A stretch of 64,000 bases of DNA, taken from the NCBI RefSeq assembly GCF_014154935.1, contig NZ_JACEHH010000001.1:310001-374000 (forward strand), given 5' to 3'. The translations under genes and the position numbers were made by a program. The DNA is from Stieleria mannarensis (GTDB lineage Bacteria > Planctomycetota > Planctomycetia > Pirellulales > Pirellulaceae). The stretch's first letter is position 1. Each line of letters begins with the position of its first letter. The notes under the pieces were generated by a model. That model made no database searches and was not told the origin of the DNA. It saw nothing but the letters and a program-made list of their open reading frames with translations. Positions 35,878 through 45,537 of the stretch are shown one piece after another.

Positions 35878-37470
35878 ATGGTTGCTGTCAATCGATCCTC
35901 GTGGGGTAAGGCGTATCAAAGCCATTGTGATGAAGACGTCTTGAAAGGTCTGCTGGACGAATCGCTCTCGGCGGAGATGCAAGCGGTCGCCGAGGATCAC
36001 TTGGCGGTGTGCGCGCCTTGCCGAGATCGGCTGGAGACACTCGCCGCCGCCCCGGCGCTGTGGACGGAAACGCGGAGCATTTTTGAGGCGGACGAATCCA
36101 CCCGACACGCGACGGCCACCCTGTACGCGGTGCGACCGGAACAGATTCCGTCGGACGACACGACCACTTCCTGGCTGCGAGCGATCGTACAACGATCGCC
36201 TGAAGACGATTCCAGATCGCTTGGCCACATCGATCGCTATCGAATCGATTCGGTGATCGGATCGGGCGGGATGGGCGTGGTCGCGGCCGGTTTTGATGAA
36301 CAACTTGCCCGTCCGGTTGCGATCAAGTTTCTGGCACCTCATTTGGCCGGGTTGGCGCCGGCGCGTCGGCGGTTTGCCAGGGAAGCCCGCGCGGCGGCGG
36401 CGATCGTGCATCCGGCGATCATGCCGATCTATAGCGTCAGCGAGAATTCACATCCGCCCTATTTGGTCATGCCGCTAGTCGGATCAGTCACCGCCGGGCG
36501 CAGTCTGCAACAGCGGATCGACCGCGAAGGTCCGCTGGATCTGGAAGCGGCGCTCGGGATCGCGGCTCAAGTCGCCGAGGGACTTGCCGCGGCGCACGAG
36601 CGCGGCGTGGTCCACCGGGACATCAAACCCGGCAACATCCTGATGGAGGAGAACAGCCCGCGCGTTTTGATCGGCGACTTCGGCTTGGCCCGCGCGATCG
36701 ACGACGCCACGGTCACCGTCAGCGGGATGGTGGCCGGGACGCCGCAGTACATGAGTCCCGAACAGGCGGCCGGCGAAGCGGTTAGGGCGGCCAGCGATCT
36801 GTTCAGCCTGGGCAGCGTGTTGTACGCCATGCTGACCGGTCGTCCGCCGTTCGTCGCCGATTCGCCCATCGCCGTGCTGCGGAAAGTCATCGACACACCG
36901 GTTCAACCCGTGGTCGATCGCGTCGAATCCTTGCCACCCTGGGTCGATCGTCTGGTTCGGTTGTTGATGGTCAAAGACCCAAACGCGCGTATCGTATCAG
37001 CCGCCGAAGCCGCACAACTGCTCCGCGAAACGGAAGCCCATGTCCGAAACCCTTCGCGCTATCCGCTGCCGGATCGGCTCGGCCCGCCCCACCGGCTCAA
37101 GACCAAGTCGACGATCACAGCGATGATCGCCGCGATCGCATTGTTGATGGTGGGCGGATCGCTGCCGTTGCTGCGGCAGCAAACACCGCAAGGCTCCGAT
37201 GATAGAAGCACGCCGGGAGTCGATTCCCCCGAGACTCTATCGACGGGGCAGACCTCCTCGGGCTCGTCCGTCACAGCGATTGAGCGATCGGCGGCTCCGA
37301 TCGAAACCGATGTGTCGTGGCATTGGGACGCGTTGCCTGTCGAACTGCAACAGATCCGCGACTCATTGCACGAACTGGAACGCGACCTGAATCTCGACAC
37401 CGTTGGCTTCGAATCAATCGATGATCGTCGACATCGGGGCCAACCGGCTAGCGGGACAGCGGCACAGTGA
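35878..37470 (+). CDS. Ser/Thr protein kinase with anti-sigma-like zinc finger
   Basis: 530 residues. The N-terminal 60 residues carry H41-x3-C45-x2-C48 (EDHLAVCAPCRDRLE), the zinc-binding pattern of zf-HC2 anti-sigma domains, after a helix SHCDEDVLKGLLDESLS. The kinase spans about 119-385: Gly-rich IGSGGMGVVAAG, K150 (VAIKFLAP), HRDIKPGNIL (Asp248), DFG 267-269 and GTPQYMSPEQA. A membrane helix is at about 416-436 (ITAMIAAIALLMVGGSLPLL). The remaining 95 residues, probably outside, are Ser/Thr-rich and end in a heptad-like stretch. The joining of an anti-sigma zinc finger and a kinase next to a sigma gene suggests the protein binds the sigma factor and releases it on phosphorylation. Confidence 0.9.
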   Translation: MVAVNRSSWGKAYQSHCDEDVLKGLLDESLSAEMQAVAEDHLAVCAPCRDRLETLAAAPALWTETRSIFEADESTRHATATLYAVRPEQIPSDDTTTSWLRAIVQRSPEDDSRSLGHIDRYRIDSVIGSGGMGVVAAGFDEQLARPVAIKFLAPHLAGLAPARRRFAREARAAAAIVHPAIMPIYSVSENSHPPYLVMPLVGSVTAGRSLQQRIDREGPLDLEAALGIAAQVAEGLAAAHERGVVHRDIKPGNILMEENSPRVLIGDFGLARAIDDATVTVSGMVAGTPQYMSPEQAAGEAVRAASDLFSLGSVLYAMLTGRPPFVADSPIAVLRKVIDTPVQPVVDRVESLPPWVDRLVRLLMVKDPNARIVSAAEAAQLLRETEAHVRNPSRYPLPDRLGPPHRLKTKSTITAMIAAIALLMVGGSLPLLRQQTPQGSDDRSTPGVDSPETLSTGQTSSGSSVTAIERSAAPIETDVSWHWDALPVELQQIRDSLHELERDLNLDTVGFESIDDRRHRGQPASGTAAQ

Positions 37471-37641
37471 CGCCTTCGCGTTCGTCAGAGCGCGGAACTT
37501 GCCGGAGATCCACCTTCCGGCGAAGGTTGCAACGTTTGGACGGCGATTCGGCCAGGAGGATCGAAACTCTTGGCGAGTTCCGCTACCGGAGACTTCAGCA
37601 CGACTTGTTTTCTGTTACTCGCATCACAAAGGACGCATCAC

Positions 37642-38808
37642 ATGTTGGAACCGAAACTCAGACGCTATTCCATTCTCGTCGCCGCGGGGACGACCTGCGC
37701 TTTGGCGATCGGCATCGTCTCGCTGACGCCGCCGATCACCGCACAAGACGCTTTGATGCTCGATGCGCCCGAGCAGATCATCATCCGGCCGCGAGTCGAA
37801 ACCAGCTATCGCGAGGTGGTCGAGGATGGTGTGACGCGCCGAATCCCAGAAACTCATGTCCGTTACGAGAGATCGATTCGACGGTATGCGGACGTCAGCG
37901 GCATGCCCGCTGGCCAGATCCGACCGCTGCCGCACACACGCGAAATCGGTCCCTTGGTACAGCGGATCGCTGCTGCGAAACCGGACGACGAGACCGAAGA
38001 GCTGAAGGAAGAGCTTCGCGGCATGCTTGACGACCAATTCGAAGCGATGAGCGCCGAACAACATGAGCAGATCGAACAGCTCAGCAAACGACTTGAGCAG
38101 TTGAAATCGCAACACCAGGCCCGCGCCGATGCCCGCGAAGAGATCATCCAGCGACGGATGAACGAATTGTTGCGTCAACCCGATCCGCTGGCCTGGGACA
38201 TGAACGCGAATCGCCGCCGTGGTGGTGACGTTCACACGGATGTCACCGTGAGAACGATGCCGTCTCCATCGCTGCCCGCGGCGCCGGTCCGTCCCCAACC
38301 GCCTGCCAATCACGACGATGATTGGCGACCGGACCCCAATCGGGATCATGGGGAGCGTCGGCAACTGAATCGCCCAGGCCGTCCTGCAGATCTGGGCCGC
38401 CCTGCAGATCTGGATCGCGCGACAACGTTCGGCATCGGCCCGGCGGGCCCCGCGTCGGATCGGCGGGCCGATCACTACCTGGACACCCGCCTCGCTGAGG
38501 TGGCGCGCAGCCTGTACTCGGCCATCGGGCGTCACGCGGTGGACCGTACGGAGGAGTCGGAGCGAAACTTGCGCGAGGCGATCAAAAACGCGGAGCGGAT
38601 GATCGCGACGGTGGCACGCCGCGACGAATCAAACGTTCGAAACACTCCGTTGATCCGCGCGATCGAATCCGCGGCGTCTCAATTGACGGGCTCCGACGCC
38701 GATTTGGAGGAGGACGAGGAGATCGTGGTACGGCGAGATCGAGAACAAGATCGCTCGGGCGGGGACGCTGAGGAGCGGGATGAAAATCGGCGGCCGACCG
38801 ATCGCTAA
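37642..38808 (+). CDS. Exported coiled-coil protein, third gene of the sigma/kinase operon
   Basis: 388 residues from ATG 37642. A signal peptide or anchor spans about residues 9-34 (ILVAAGTTCALAIGIVSL...AQDA). A long charged helix at about 115-180 (ETEELKEELRGMLDDQFEAM, EQIEQLSKRLEQLKSQ) is a coiled coil. A Pro/Arg-rich region follows, holding a tandem RPADLGRPADLDR encoded by an 18-base direct repeat (38383-38395 and 38401-38413). A second helical domain is at about 290-370. It is 170 bases behind the kinase on the same strand. Its place suggests a periplasmic partner or input protein of the kinase, which is inference. No known family. Confidence 0.75.
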   Translation: MLEPKLRRYSILVAAGTTCALAIGIVSLTPPITAQDALMLDAPEQIIIRPRVETSYREVVEDGVTRRIPETHVRYERSIRRYADVSGMPAGQIRPLPHTREIGPLVQRIAAAKPDDETEELKEELRGMLDDQFEAMSAEQHEQIEQLSKRLEQLKSQHQARADAREEIIQRRMNELLRQPDPLAWDMNANRRRGGDVHTDVTVRTMPSPSLPAAPVRPQPPANHDDDWRPDPNRDHGERRQLNRPGRPADLGRPADLDRATTFGIGPAGPASDRRADHYLDTRLAEVARSLYSAIGRHAVDRTEESERNLREAIKNAERMIATVARRDESNVRNTPLIRAIESAASQLTGSDADLEEDEEIVVRRDREQDRSGGDAEERDENRRPTDR

Positions 38809-38914
38809 GAAATTGCCGCGTTTGGGCCCGTTGGGTCCCCGCACGCAGGTGCACGTCGACTGGTCGCTTTCCGATCGGATTGCGTTGGCCAGTCGACGGG
38901 ATGCTGACGACGTA

Positions 38915-39730
38915 CTATGTCGGGGCCTGCATGTTGTCTCTGAGCTCTGCACCCTTGCTGGCCATCACGAACAATTCGTTGTAACCGAGCTGATAGATCT
39001 CATCCGCTTTGTACTCGTATAGATCTTGCTTCAGGTCGAACTCTTGCACGCCAATGTCATCGAAGAAGAGTCGAAAATCTTCGACCAACTCTCCGAGGCT
39101 GTCGCGGGTGACCCAAACATCGGCAGCGCTATTGGTGTCACGTGCCGGTCGGTTTTCGGTCCAATGCGCGTGGTTCACCGGGATCCTGCTCGCAGTCGCC
39201 CCCGGAAAGACCCTCAGTTCGGCAAAGATCATTCCTCCCGGCTTGAGCGACTTGCAGAGCGCCTCCAGGATTGCGATCCGCGTTTGTCGCATCGGAATGT
39301 GATGCAAGCAGAGGAATGAATACGCGATGTCGTAATGATTCTCAGGTGCGGCTCCGGCGTCAAATCCGGACGAAAGAAAGAATTGCGACCCCTGCAGATA
39401 ATCCGAGGCCTTGGCATGTTCAATCATCTCTCGGCTGATGTCACATCCGTCGACGTGTTTGACACCAATTTCGCGACACGCTTCCATCACCCGACCGACT
39501 CCACAACCGAAATCGAGCAGACGCAGGTTGCTGACAAACCGATCGTCACGCTGTGCGAATTGGCGTTTGCGAATTCGGTACTGCGAAATCATGTACTCCG
39601 CATAGTTGACCGCCTCGCGTCGAAGCGAATCATAACGCGGTCCCACAGCACCTTTGGCGTCATCGACGCTCTCAGTGATCCTTGAGTAAAGCGTTCGCTG
39701 GTTATCGGCGTACTGAAGGAGTTTTGACAC
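38915..39730 (-). CDS. SAM-dependent methyltransferase
   Basis: 271 residues. Motif I is LLDFGCGVGRV at 71-81, followed by VDGCDISREMIEHAK (motif II, acidic end of strand 2), then YDIAYSFLCLHHIP and LKPGGMIFAEL, all in the class I Rossmann methyltransferase order. It is the last gene of the minus-strand glycan block that begins at 45410. It could methylate a sugar or a polysaccharide end, thereby stopping chain growth, as methyltransferases do in some O-antigen systems; this is inference. Substrate not determined. Confidence 0.88.
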   Translation of the reverse strand: MSKLLQYADNQRTLYSRITESVDDAKGAVGPRYDSLRREAVNYAEYMISQYRIRKRQFAQRDDRFVSNLRLLDFGCGVGRVMEACREIGVKHVDGCDISREMIEHAKASDYLQGSQFFLSSGFDAGAAPENHYDIAYSFLCLHHIPMRQTRIAILEALCKSLKPGGMIFAELRVFPGATASRIPVNHAHWTENRPARDTNSAADVWVTRDSLGELVEDFRLFFDDIGVQEFDLKQDLYEYKADEIYQLGYNELFVMASKGAELRDNMQAPT

Positions 39731-39892
39731 GGTTTGTCCTTTTGAATCTAAGAAAATCGACCGACAGGGTCATCGTTGCGCGAGAGTACAGAAATGTCTT
39801 GTGCAAGGTCAACGTTGGCTTCGATCCGTTACGCTGACCGCGGATTGTTCACTCCCATTCGGCTCAGCTCTTCCGCAGGCGATAGCGGATGC

Positions 39893-40993
39893 CTAGGCTG
39901 CGTGTGGCTTGTCATTCTCGCCGAGCAGGGGGGCGTACAGCGATTGCGAGGCGAGGGTGGCCAAACCTGCCATCGGTTCTGCGCGTCCACAATGCATCTG
40001 CATCCATTGCGTGAAATGACACACCGCCATGTTGGAACGATCGCGAACTCGTTCCGGGGGCTCTTCGGAATTGGTGAATTCTTTCAGCCAGCGGTGGTCG
40101 ATCATCGGTCGGTCAACGACGATAAAACGTTCCGCGAGGGTGTTCCACCAGTCCGCAATGGTGCCTTTGGGTTCGACGCCCTGGGACCGCAGGAACTTTT
40201 CGCACATCATCGTCTCCGGTAGCGGCTGGCCGGCTAAATGCCCGAAGTTGTCGTCATACGTGTACTGCCATTCGGGACCGAAAAGGTCAGGCGTCCAGTA
40301 GCGAAGCAGATCTTCCGTCCGTCCGAACATCATGATGTCCGACGGATGGTAGGGGATGTACAAGCGTGTCGCAAAATCAAGCGTCACGATGCGTGCGGTT
40401 TGTCGGTTGTCGCCCGCCCCGTGAGGGACCGTAAGCGGGAACCGATCGATCAGGTTTCGGCAGAATTGATCCGCATCACACTGATTGATCCAGGTGTCGG
40501 TGCGCGTCTTCAAGACATACCGGCACTCCATCGCGTGGGCTTCTTGGATTCCCCGCGACGTCGATGCAATCTGCAGATTGACGTTTTGCGGCCCGCGATG
40601 ATTTGGGAGGACGCTTTCGACGACACGCACGCCCAATTGTTCGATACGTTTCCGGTTTTCCACCGGCAGGTCGTTCCAGGTCGACAGGATCAGCACCGCG
40701 TGCGGCATCGATTGGCGGTACAGTTGAAGCGTTTTGAAGGTCAGGTCATCACGGCTGATCACCGGTCCTTGCATGACCACGGCCGTGCGGTGTCGATCGT
40801 CAGTGCCTGGCAAATCTGCCGACACCGACACGGTGCTCAACCCTGGTCGCTGCGGGATCTTGCGATTCGACGCAATCTGATCCTCCGTCTCGCTCGCGAT
40901 CAAATTTGACAGTTTGCGCAGTCGGCGAGCGCGATGCTCCGCGGACCGCGAAGTCCGCTCGATGGCCCACAGCAGCAGCTTTGTTTTATTCAT
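39893..40993 (-). CDS. WavE-type lipopolysaccharide synthesis protein (first of two)
   Basis: 366 residues from ATG 40993. The longer frame up to 41143 overlaps the neighbouring gene and is not needed. Family features: VVMQGPVISRDDLTF, MPHAVLILSTWND, VLKTRTDTWIN and SDIMMFGRTEDLLRYW, as in the WavE family (PF07507) named after Vibrio cholerae LPS core synthesis. A GT-A-like glycosyltransferase fold is likely, with the Thr-Asp/Thr-Arg-Thr-Asp motif at the nucleotide-sugar site. It ends at 39893 and is followed by the methyltransferase. The biochemical activity of the family is unproven. Confidence 0.85.
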   Translation of the reverse strand: MNKTKLLLWAIERTSRSAEHRARRLRKLSNLIASETEDQIASNRKIPQRPGLSTVSVSADLPGTDDRHRTAVVMQGPVISRDDLTFKTLQLYRQSMPHAVLILSTWNDLPVENRKRIEQLGVRVVESVLPNHRGPQNVNLQIASTSRGIQEAHAMECRYVLKTRTDTWINQCDADQFCRNLIDRFPLTVPHGAGDNRQTARIVTLDFATRLYIPYHPSDIMMFGRTEDLLRYWTPDLFGPEWQYTYDDNFGHLAGQPLPETMMCEKFLRSQGVEPKGTIADWWNTLAERFIVVDRPMIDHRWLKEFTNSEEPPERVRDRSNMAVCHFTQWMQMHCGRAEPMAGLATLASQSLYAPLLGENDKPHAA

Positions 40994-41043
40994 CGTGCAT
41001 TCCCTGTTGTTGCGTTGACGTGAAACGAGTGTCGGCGTCCCCT

Positions 41044-42108
41044 TCACGCGGCCGGGTTTCGAACATGCCTTTGGGTTTGGTCGGCGGAGACCGATGGCGC
41101 CAGAGATCGCGAACGTAGTTGCAACCACTGGGCGAAATGGCACAGGGCGTTGCGGTTGTTCTCACCGCACATTTCGAGCCTTTGATTCACGTTGTAGTTG
41201 TACTTCGGCCAGAACAGGTCGATCATGGCACGATCGACCACGAGAAAGCGTTCGGCCAACAATTCCCACCAGTGGTCGAGCTGTTCGGTCACTTCGATTC
41301 CCGACCGCTGCAAATAGCTGCGGCATAAGATGATTTCGGGGATCCGGTGCAGCGGCACCCCGTTGAGTTGTTTGGTCTGGTCGGTGGCAAGGCCGGGGCA
41401 CCGGCCGTCGGCGGACCAATACACAAGCAGGTCCTCGGTTCGGCCGAACATCATGATGTCCGACAGATGATGAGGGACATGGAGATGCGTGGCGAAATCC
41501 AAGACGATCATGCGTTGCGTCTGATCGCCGGTCCCTTGGAAGGGAAATTCTCTCAGCAAATCATGGCACAATGTATCGGCGTCGGCCATGTGGATACGGG
41601 TGTCGGCGCGGGTTTTCATCGCGTGTCGACACCCCAGTTTTTCGGCCTCCTGCAATCCTCGTCGCGTGGTCGTGATTTGCAGGTTCAGGTTGTGTGGTCC
41701 ACAGTCGCTCGGCATCTCACTGGTGACCACGCTCACCCCTAGCGATTCGATCCGATCGATCACCTCGGTCGGCGTGCCTTCCCAAGTCGAAAGGATCAGC
41801 CGCGAGTGAGGCATCGTCTTGCGATACAGTGCCAGAGTTTCGATCGTCAAATCATCACGCTCGATCACCGGTCCTTGGACGACAATCGCGGTCGATCCGT
41901 CTGGGTGGTCACTGCTGTTGGGGTGTGACAGCGAGGCCGTGCTGGGGACCGCCTTCTTGGGATAGTCGTGAAACACACGCCACCACCCGCCATCCAAATC
42001 CGCCTCCCGTGAGAGGCGTTCGATCAAGCGACGATAGCGGCGGACCCGCTCCTCCGGATCGCGGGAGACCAAGTTGACGAACCAACAGATCCATTCCCAT
42101 TTCCACAT
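41044..42108 (-). CDS. WavE-type lipopolysaccharide synthesis protein (second of two)
   Basis: 354 residues. It shares with its neighbour the motifs VVQGPVIERDDLT, MPHSRLILSTWEG, MKTRADTRIH and SDIMMFGRTEDLL.YW, so the two are tandem paralogues that have diverged in most other positions. The N-terminus starts with a Trp-rich stretch (MWKWEWICWFVNL) that may touch the membrane. It ends about 50 bases before the next gene. Two copies in a row suggest two successive, similar glycan-building steps. The start at 42108 is the only good ATG. Confidence 0.85.
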   Translation of the reverse strand: MWKWEWICWFVNLVSRDPEERVRRYRRLIERLSREADLDGGWWRVFHDYPKKAVPSTASLSHPNSSDHPDGSTAIVVQGPVIERDDLTIETLALYRKTMPHSRLILSTWEGTPTEVIDRIESLGVSVVTSEMPSDCGPHNLNLQITTTRRGLQEAEKLGCRHAMKTRADTRIHMADADTLCHDLLREFPFQGTGDQTQRMIVLDFATHLHVPHHLSDIMMFGRTEDLLVYWSADGRCPGLATDQTKQLNGVPLHRIPEIILCRSYLQRSGIEVTEQLDHWWELLAERFLVVDRAMIDLFWPKYNYNVNQRLEMCGENNRNALCHFAQWLQLRSRSLAPSVSADQTQRHVRNPAA

Positions 42109-42155
42109 GATGATACTCGTGACCGGTGAAGGGGGAAGCGAGTCGGCGGCGACGG

Positions 42156-42944
42156 CTAGGCCGCTTCGCGACGACTGCCGATATCCTGATCCGCGGCAGC
42201 ACGGATCCGCGATTCAAACCCGCGACGGACAAACCTTTCAAGATCCTCGGGTGTTCCCAAACCGTGCATGACTCGGCCGGCATCGCCGATCGACGCGGTT
42301 TCGATCCGCTTGCCGGCACGGATCAGTCGGCTGTACACCGGGGCGACGTAGAATTCGTTCTTCGAACGGTCGTTCTGGCGAATCATGTCTTTCGCCGCGT
42401 CGACGAAATCCGCACCGTGGGCAAAGTTGTAAATCCCCACGGTGGCTTCGTCCGACACCACTTCCTTTTCGATCACGCCGACGATCTCGCCCTGGTCATC
42501 CCGCTGGACGTAGGACCACTTCGGTGAGTCATCCTTCATCGTCATCAAGAATCCGTCGACGCCGCTGCGCATTCCCGCTTTTAAGTAATCGTCGATTGAG
42601 GCATCGATCCATTGGTCACAGTTGGCGATCATCAGCGGCGATTGATTGTCAATCCCATCGCTGGCCAACAGCACGGTGCAGGCGGCACCCGCGGTGACAC
42701 GATCAAGCGTCCGGATCTCACACCCCGGGGCCGCCTCTCGCAAGATCGACTCCAACGGATAATCCTCGATGTGCGACGACTGGCACAGGAAGAAGAATTT
42801 GTGGTCACAGGACGGCCGCAGATTGTCGATCACGGTACGAATCATTGGCACACCGTGGACGGGGATCAACGGCTTGGGGTCTTGATAGCCGGCCTGCTGG
42901 AATCGGGAGCCATGGCCCGCCATCGGGATCACAATGTTAAGCAT
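42156..42944 (-). CDS. Sugar-phosphate nucleotidyltransferase
   Basis: 262 residues from ATG 42944; a 9-residue longer version from 42971 is less likely. The N-terminal motif MLNIVIPMAGHGSRF then YQDPKPLIPV is the nucleotide-binding signature G-x-G-[ST]-R with the following P-K-P-L of NTP transferases that make NDP-sugars. LMIANCDQW gives the metal-binding Asp. It overlaps the preceding cupin gene by 8 bases (42937-42944), so the two are translationally coupled. It probably supplies the activated sugar, or another activated group, to the WavE-type proteins. The exact sugar is unknown. Confidence 0.85.
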   Translation of the reverse strand: MLNIVIPMAGHGSRFQQAGYQDPKPLIPVHGVPMIRTVIDNLRPSCDHKFFFLCQSSHIEDYPLESILREAAPGCEIRTLDRVTAGAACTVLLASDGIDNQSPLMIANCDQWIDASIDDYLKAGMRSGVDGFLMTMKDDSPKWSYVQRDDQGEIVGVIEKEVVSDEATVGIYNFAHGADFVDAAKDMIRQNDRSKNEFYVAPVYSRLIRAGKRIETASIGDAGRVMHGLGTPEDLERFVRRGFESRIRAAADQDIGSRREAA

Positions 42945-43323
42945 CGGGAGACCTCCTTGAATCGTCCGCATCGATGAATTTGTCGTCAGGTACGCTGGGG
43001 GTTTTGATCACCACGGTCGTGGTCGCCTCGAGGGCTTCGAAATCGGTCGACTGCCCGGGATCGATTTGAATGATGTCGCCGGAAACGTATTCCCGGTCGT
43101 TCATTCGAACACGCCCCGAGGCGATCACGGTGAATTCCGTCGCGACGGCGTGGTAGTGACTCTTTTCGTGGTCTCCCGCCCGATAGAGCTTGACCGCGAC
43201 TTCGACGTCGTTGTTCGCGATCAGTGCGGGTTGAAAGTGTCCGACCAACCAGCCGCCGACGAAATCGCGGAGCCGGTGCTTGGTCACATTCGTGGACATC
43301 TCGCAGCTTGCCGAGTCTGCCAT
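42937..43323 (-). CDS. Small cupin-like protein
   Basis: 128 residues from ATG 43323 (MADSASCEMSTNV). Beta-strands with a cupin-like motif are visible: AGDHEKSHYHAVATEFTVI gives His-x-His and a following Glu, and DIIQIDPGQSTDFEAL gives the second box. Small cupins in glycan clusters are often sugar epimerases or isomerases, but some only bind ligand. The 3' end overlaps the nucleotidyltransferase start by 8 bases. Its coupling with that gene suggests both act on the same sugar. The substrate is unknown. Confidence 0.7.
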   Translation of the reverse strand: MADSASCEMSTNVTKHRLRDFVGGWLVGHFQPALIANNDVEVAVKLYRAGDHEKSHYHAVATEFTVIASGRVRMNDREYVSGDIIQIDPGQSTDFEALEATTTVVIKTPSVPDDKFIDADDSRRSPDA

Positions 43324-43454
43324 GGTTGCCTCGTTGTTCGGGGGCTTCGGGCATGGAGTCAATCGCCCGATCCTGGTCTTCAAAAGGATCGAGGCACGGG
43401 GGGTCTGCGGTATATCCGATCCGGTCGACAGGCGACAAGGTTGATCACAGCGAG

Positions 43455-45410
43455 TTAGGCCGCCGCTTTCGCCGAATTCTCGTCCCCGCCGACCTTGGGG
43501 CCACGCTGCACCAGAATTTTCTGGTTCTCAAAACGCAGCACGATGTCGGCGATGTCCAGCATGCCCGGGCGGTGCGTGACGAAAAACACCGTGCGATGCT
43601 GGCATTGCTCGCGAATGGTGTCAAAAATCAACCGCTCGCTCTCGACATCAATTTGGCTGGTCGCTTCGTCAAGAATCAGAATGTCGGGATCGCGGATCAA
43701 CGCCCGGGCCAGCGCAATGCGTTGCCGCTGGCCACCGCTCAATCGGTGCCCGTCCTGGCCGATCACCGTTTCATACCGCTCGGGAAGCTCGTTTTCGATG
43801 AACGACTCGGCATGGGCCGCCCGCGCCGCGGCGACAATTTCGTCCCGCGTCGCCCCTTCGGATCCGTACCCGATGTTGTAATACAGATCCTCGTTGAACA
43901 ATTCGGTGTTCTGGGTCACCAACGCGATCCGGCCACGCAGGTCTTTGAGCTTCATCTGCCGAATGTCTGCATCATCAAGGCAGATCCGACCGCCCTGCGG
44001 ATCGTAAAACCGGCACAGCAGGTTGATCATCGACGATTTGCCCGATCCATTGGCGCCGACCACCGCCACGGTGCTGCCGTGGGGAATCTCCAGCGACGCG
44101 TCACTCAGGATCGGATTGCCTTGCTCGTATGCAAAATGCACGCCTTCAAGCGTCAAACTGCGATGGGGACGGGCAGTCGTGACCGCGTCCTCCGCTTCGA
44201 CAATTTGGCTGGTTTGGTCCAACATCGGGTACAGCAAGTTCGCCGCGACCGCCCCCGTGTTGATCCCGTCAATCACCGAGGCGAGTTTCCGCACCGGGTC
44301 ACTGGCCCCGACCAACATCCCGAAAAACACGATCATCGATGCCGGCCCCAGCGGCTGGCTGGTGATCTGAATCCCGAAAATGTCTGTCGCCCGGTTCATC
44401 ACCAAATACGACCCGGCGACGATCGCCGTGCTCATCATTCCCAATGCCAGCAATTCAGTGAGGGGACGATTCAACGCGTTGAAACTGACGATCCGCATCG
44501 TGAATCGTTGCATGTCCAAGGTCGCTTTGTCGAAGCGTTCCTGTTCGTGGTCTTCGCGACAGTAGGCCTGGACGGTCTTAATGTTATTGAGTGATTCCAG
44601 CATCACGTGATGGAGCCCCATCGCGCGTTCCAGCAGGCTTTGGCAAACGCGTTTCAGCGATCGGCTGACCAGGTATAGCAGGCCGAAGACGACCGGGACG
44701 ACCAGCATGGTCAATAACAGCAATCGGGGGCAGATGATTGCCGCACCGATCAAACAGGATGCCAACTTCAGCGGCTCTCGCACGGCACCGCCGTAAACGC
44801 TGGTAATGCCATTTGAAAGCATATTGGTCGTGTAGGTGATGTGGGCGACGAAACCGCTGCTGGTGTGGCCGGCGAAGCTGGTTTGATCCAGCGTGAGCGC
44901 CTTGGAGAAGATCCTGGTTTGAATCCGCCGCGTGATCCGGGCGGCGATCAGCGCCACGATCGCGGTGTTGGCGAACTGGAAGATGTGTTTCAGTGCCGTG
45001 CAGAACAAGACGCCCAGCATCACATAAAGAACCGTTTGGAACGGATCTTGGGGCATGTAGCGGTCGATATAGGGTTGGATTTTCAGCGACGAATCCAGTC
45101 CGGCTTGCTCGGCATTCTTGCGCGACTGCAGCAATTCCAGTTCGATTTCCCGCTCGCTGCCCGGTTTGACGTTGGCGCGAAGATCGGCGATCTCGTGGTC
45201 GATTTCCGCGATCCGGGCGTGGCTGTCGGCGATTTCACCCTCGACCCAGTCCTGCAACGACTCACCGACCATGGTGACTTTGATGACCGGGAAAAGCGCG
45301 CCGATATTCAATCCCCAGATCGCACCGTTGCCGACGGCACACAGGGTCGCGACAAGCAGCAGCGGCCAAAAACCTAGCGCATCGGCAAGTGCTCGACCAA
45401 AATTCTTCAT
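43455..45410 (-). CDS. ABC transporter, fused permease and ATPase (MsbA-like)
   Basis: 651 residues from ATG 45410. The first TM helix (10-45) is followed by a charged loop of about 65 residues (50-115; EIADSHARIAEIDHEIADLR, EREIELELLQSRKNAEQ) that should form an extracytoplasmic coiled coil, which typical MsbA proteins lack. Further membrane helices run to about 380. The ATPase has Walker A GANGSGKS (452-459), signature LSGGQ (557-561), Walker B ILILDEA (577-583) and His613. It probably exports lipid-linked glycan made by the downstream genes. It is first in the minus-strand block and diverges from the 45538 gene. Confidence 0.9.
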   Translation of the reverse strand: MKNFGRALADALGFWPLLLVATLCAVGNGAIWGLNIGALFPVIKVTMVGESLQDWVEGEIADSHARIAEIDHEIADLRANVKPGSEREIELELLQSRKNAEQAGLDSSLKIQPYIDRYMPQDPFQTVLYVMLGVLFCTALKHIFQFANTAIVALIAARITRRIQTRIFSKALTLDQTSFAGHTSSGFVAHITYTTNMLSNGITSVYGGAVREPLKLASCLIGAAIICPRLLLLTMLVVPVVFGLLYLVSRSLKRVCQSLLERAMGLHHVMLESLNNIKTVQAYCREDHEQERFDKATLDMQRFTMRIVSFNALNRPLTELLALGMMSTAIVAGSYLVMNRATDIFGIQITSQPLGPASMIVFFGMLVGASDPVRKLASVIDGINTGAVAANLLYPMLDQTSQIVEAEDAVTTARPHRSLTLEGVHFAYEQGNPILSDASLEIPHGSTVAVVGANGSGKSSMINLLCRFYDPQGGRICLDDADIRQMKLKDLRGRIALVTQNTELFNEDLYYNIGYGSEGATRDEIVAAARAAHAESFIENELPERYETVIGQDGHRLSGGQRQRIALARALIRDPDILILDEATSQIDVESERLIFDTIREQCQHRTVFFVTHRPGMLDIADIVLRFENQKILVQRGPKVGGDENSAKAAA

Positions 45411-45537
45411 CAGTGCTTCTTCTTGTTGTGCAATTGCAGCGAAGGACGTGTCGACACAGAATGTCGTCCCCATCGAGGAGAATCTGCCGCACTTCTAGCG
45501 AAGATCACTACACGACTTCAATCGGAATGTCAGAACA

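Noticed and set aside
40906-41143. Upstream extension of the first WavE gene to 41143
   Set aside because: It would overlap the preceding WavE gene by about 100 bases and adds residues without similarity. ATG 40993 suits better.
43224-44594. Plus-strand frame of 456 residues opposite the ABC exporter
   Set aside because: It is antisense to Walker A, signature and Walker B motifs, so it cannot be the real gene.
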